Positions 6,328 through 6,659 of a DNA stretch of 6,659 nucleotides are shown here, in pieces (position 1 is the first letter of the stretch; each line of letters starts with the position of its first letter). The notes beneath the pieces are model-generated. The model was not told the DNA's origin. It ran no database searches and was given only the letters and a program-made list of their open reading frames with translations. A program made the position numbers and the translations under genes. The stretch is from Firmicutes bacterium UBA3871 (GTDB taxonomy: Bacteria > Bacillota > Clostridia > Peptostreptococcales > Anaerovoracaceae): positions 1 through 6,659 of the forward strand of contig DGGP01000164.1 in NCBI GenBank assembly GCA_002392265.1, given 5' to 3'.

Positions 6328-6659
6328 TTATTTGTTTATCTTCAGGCACAACTCTTCGAGCGCCGAATCATCCTGCTTGCTCGGTGCCTGGCAAACCATG
6401 CACTGTGCGGCCTGATTCTTCGGGAATGCCATAACTTCTCTGATTGAATCCTCGTGAGCCAGCAGCATAACCAGTCTGTCGAGACCGTATGCCAGTCCTG
6501 CATGAGGTGGTGCTCCGTATCTGTAAGCCTCCAGCAGCCAGCCGAACTTTCTCTGTGCATCTTCCTTGGAGATGCCGAGAACGTCGAACATGCGGGCCTG
6601 CAGGTTGCGGTCGCTGATTCTCACGGAACCTCCGCCCAGCTCTACGCCGTTAAGAACGA
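6328..6659 (-). CDS. aspS: Aspartyl-tRNA synthetase, C-terminal fragment (runs off right edge)
   Basis: About 109 C-terminal codons and a TAA stop are present; the start lies outside the window. The visible part opens with [14 protein letters not shown], the conserved bacterial AspRS segment. It continues through an FGWLLEA helix and [19 protein letters not shown], which is class II motif 3 with its ATP-binding arginine. The closing [13 protein letters not shown] and QAPSKQ blocks follow. The enzyme charges tRNA-Asp. Whether it is strictly specific or also charges tRNA-Asn cannot be read from this end. A GTG codon at 6624 could be taken for a start, but homology continues upstream to the edge, so it is internal. 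nadD begins one base after the stop, placing aspS at the head of, or within, the same transcript. Confidence 0.96.
   Translation of the reverse strand, partial: VLNGVELGGGSVRISDRNLQARMFDVLGISKEDAQRKFGWLLEAYRYGAPPHAGLAYGLDRLVMLLAHEDSIREVMAFPKNQAAQCMVCQAPSKQDDSALEELCLKINK

Noticed and set aside
6328..6624. GTG at 6624 as the start of a separate 98-codon gene.
   Set aside because: AspRS homology (ELGGGS) continues upstream in the same frame to the window edge, so this is the interior of aspS.

Overview
This window is a compact, all-minus-strand housekeeping block from a low-to-mid G+C Bacillota, most likely a member of the Clostridia. That assignment rests on the nadD-yqeK-rsfS core, an RNase J with a YlbF-family partner, AAGGAG-type ribosome binding sites and the character of the proteins. 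I cannot name a genus. Transcription runs right to left. In that direction the genes are aspS (3' part only), nadD, yqeK, rsfS, leuS, rnj (RNase J), a ylbF-family gene, and the first 31 codons of efp.

Right part (about 4800-6659): the end of aspartyl-tRNA synthetase is followed after one base by nadD (NAD biosynthesis). nadD overlaps yqeK (HD-domain Ap4A hydrolase family), and rsfS (ribosomal silencing factor) follows after 13 bases. Two bases later leuS (leucyl-tRNA synthetase) starts, its ribosome binding site lying inside the end of rsfS. Middle (2336-4804): the complete leuS. Left part (1-2303): a full RNase J with a strongly basic N-terminal extension, then a small Met-rich YlbF-family protein, then a 58-base AT-rich gap with a plausible promoter, and the start of elongation factor P.

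The gaps are 1, overlap, 13, 2, 32, 15 and 58 bases. I see no rho-independent terminator between any pair, so aspS to the ylbF-family gene reads as one probable operon, with efp perhaps also served by its own promoter. The common theme is translation and RNA turnover: two tRNA synthetases, a ribosome dormancy factor, an mRNA nuclease and a likely nuclease accessory factor, EF-P, plus NAD synthesis and dinucleoside polyphosphate clean-up.

There is no mobile element, CRISPR array, RNA gene or clearly novel system here. The points most worth a second look are the pairing of RNase J with a YlbF-family protein lacking a Cys-rich tail, the synthetase/Ap4A hydrolase linkage, the absence of any T-box leader before leuS, and the ambiguous start of yqeK.
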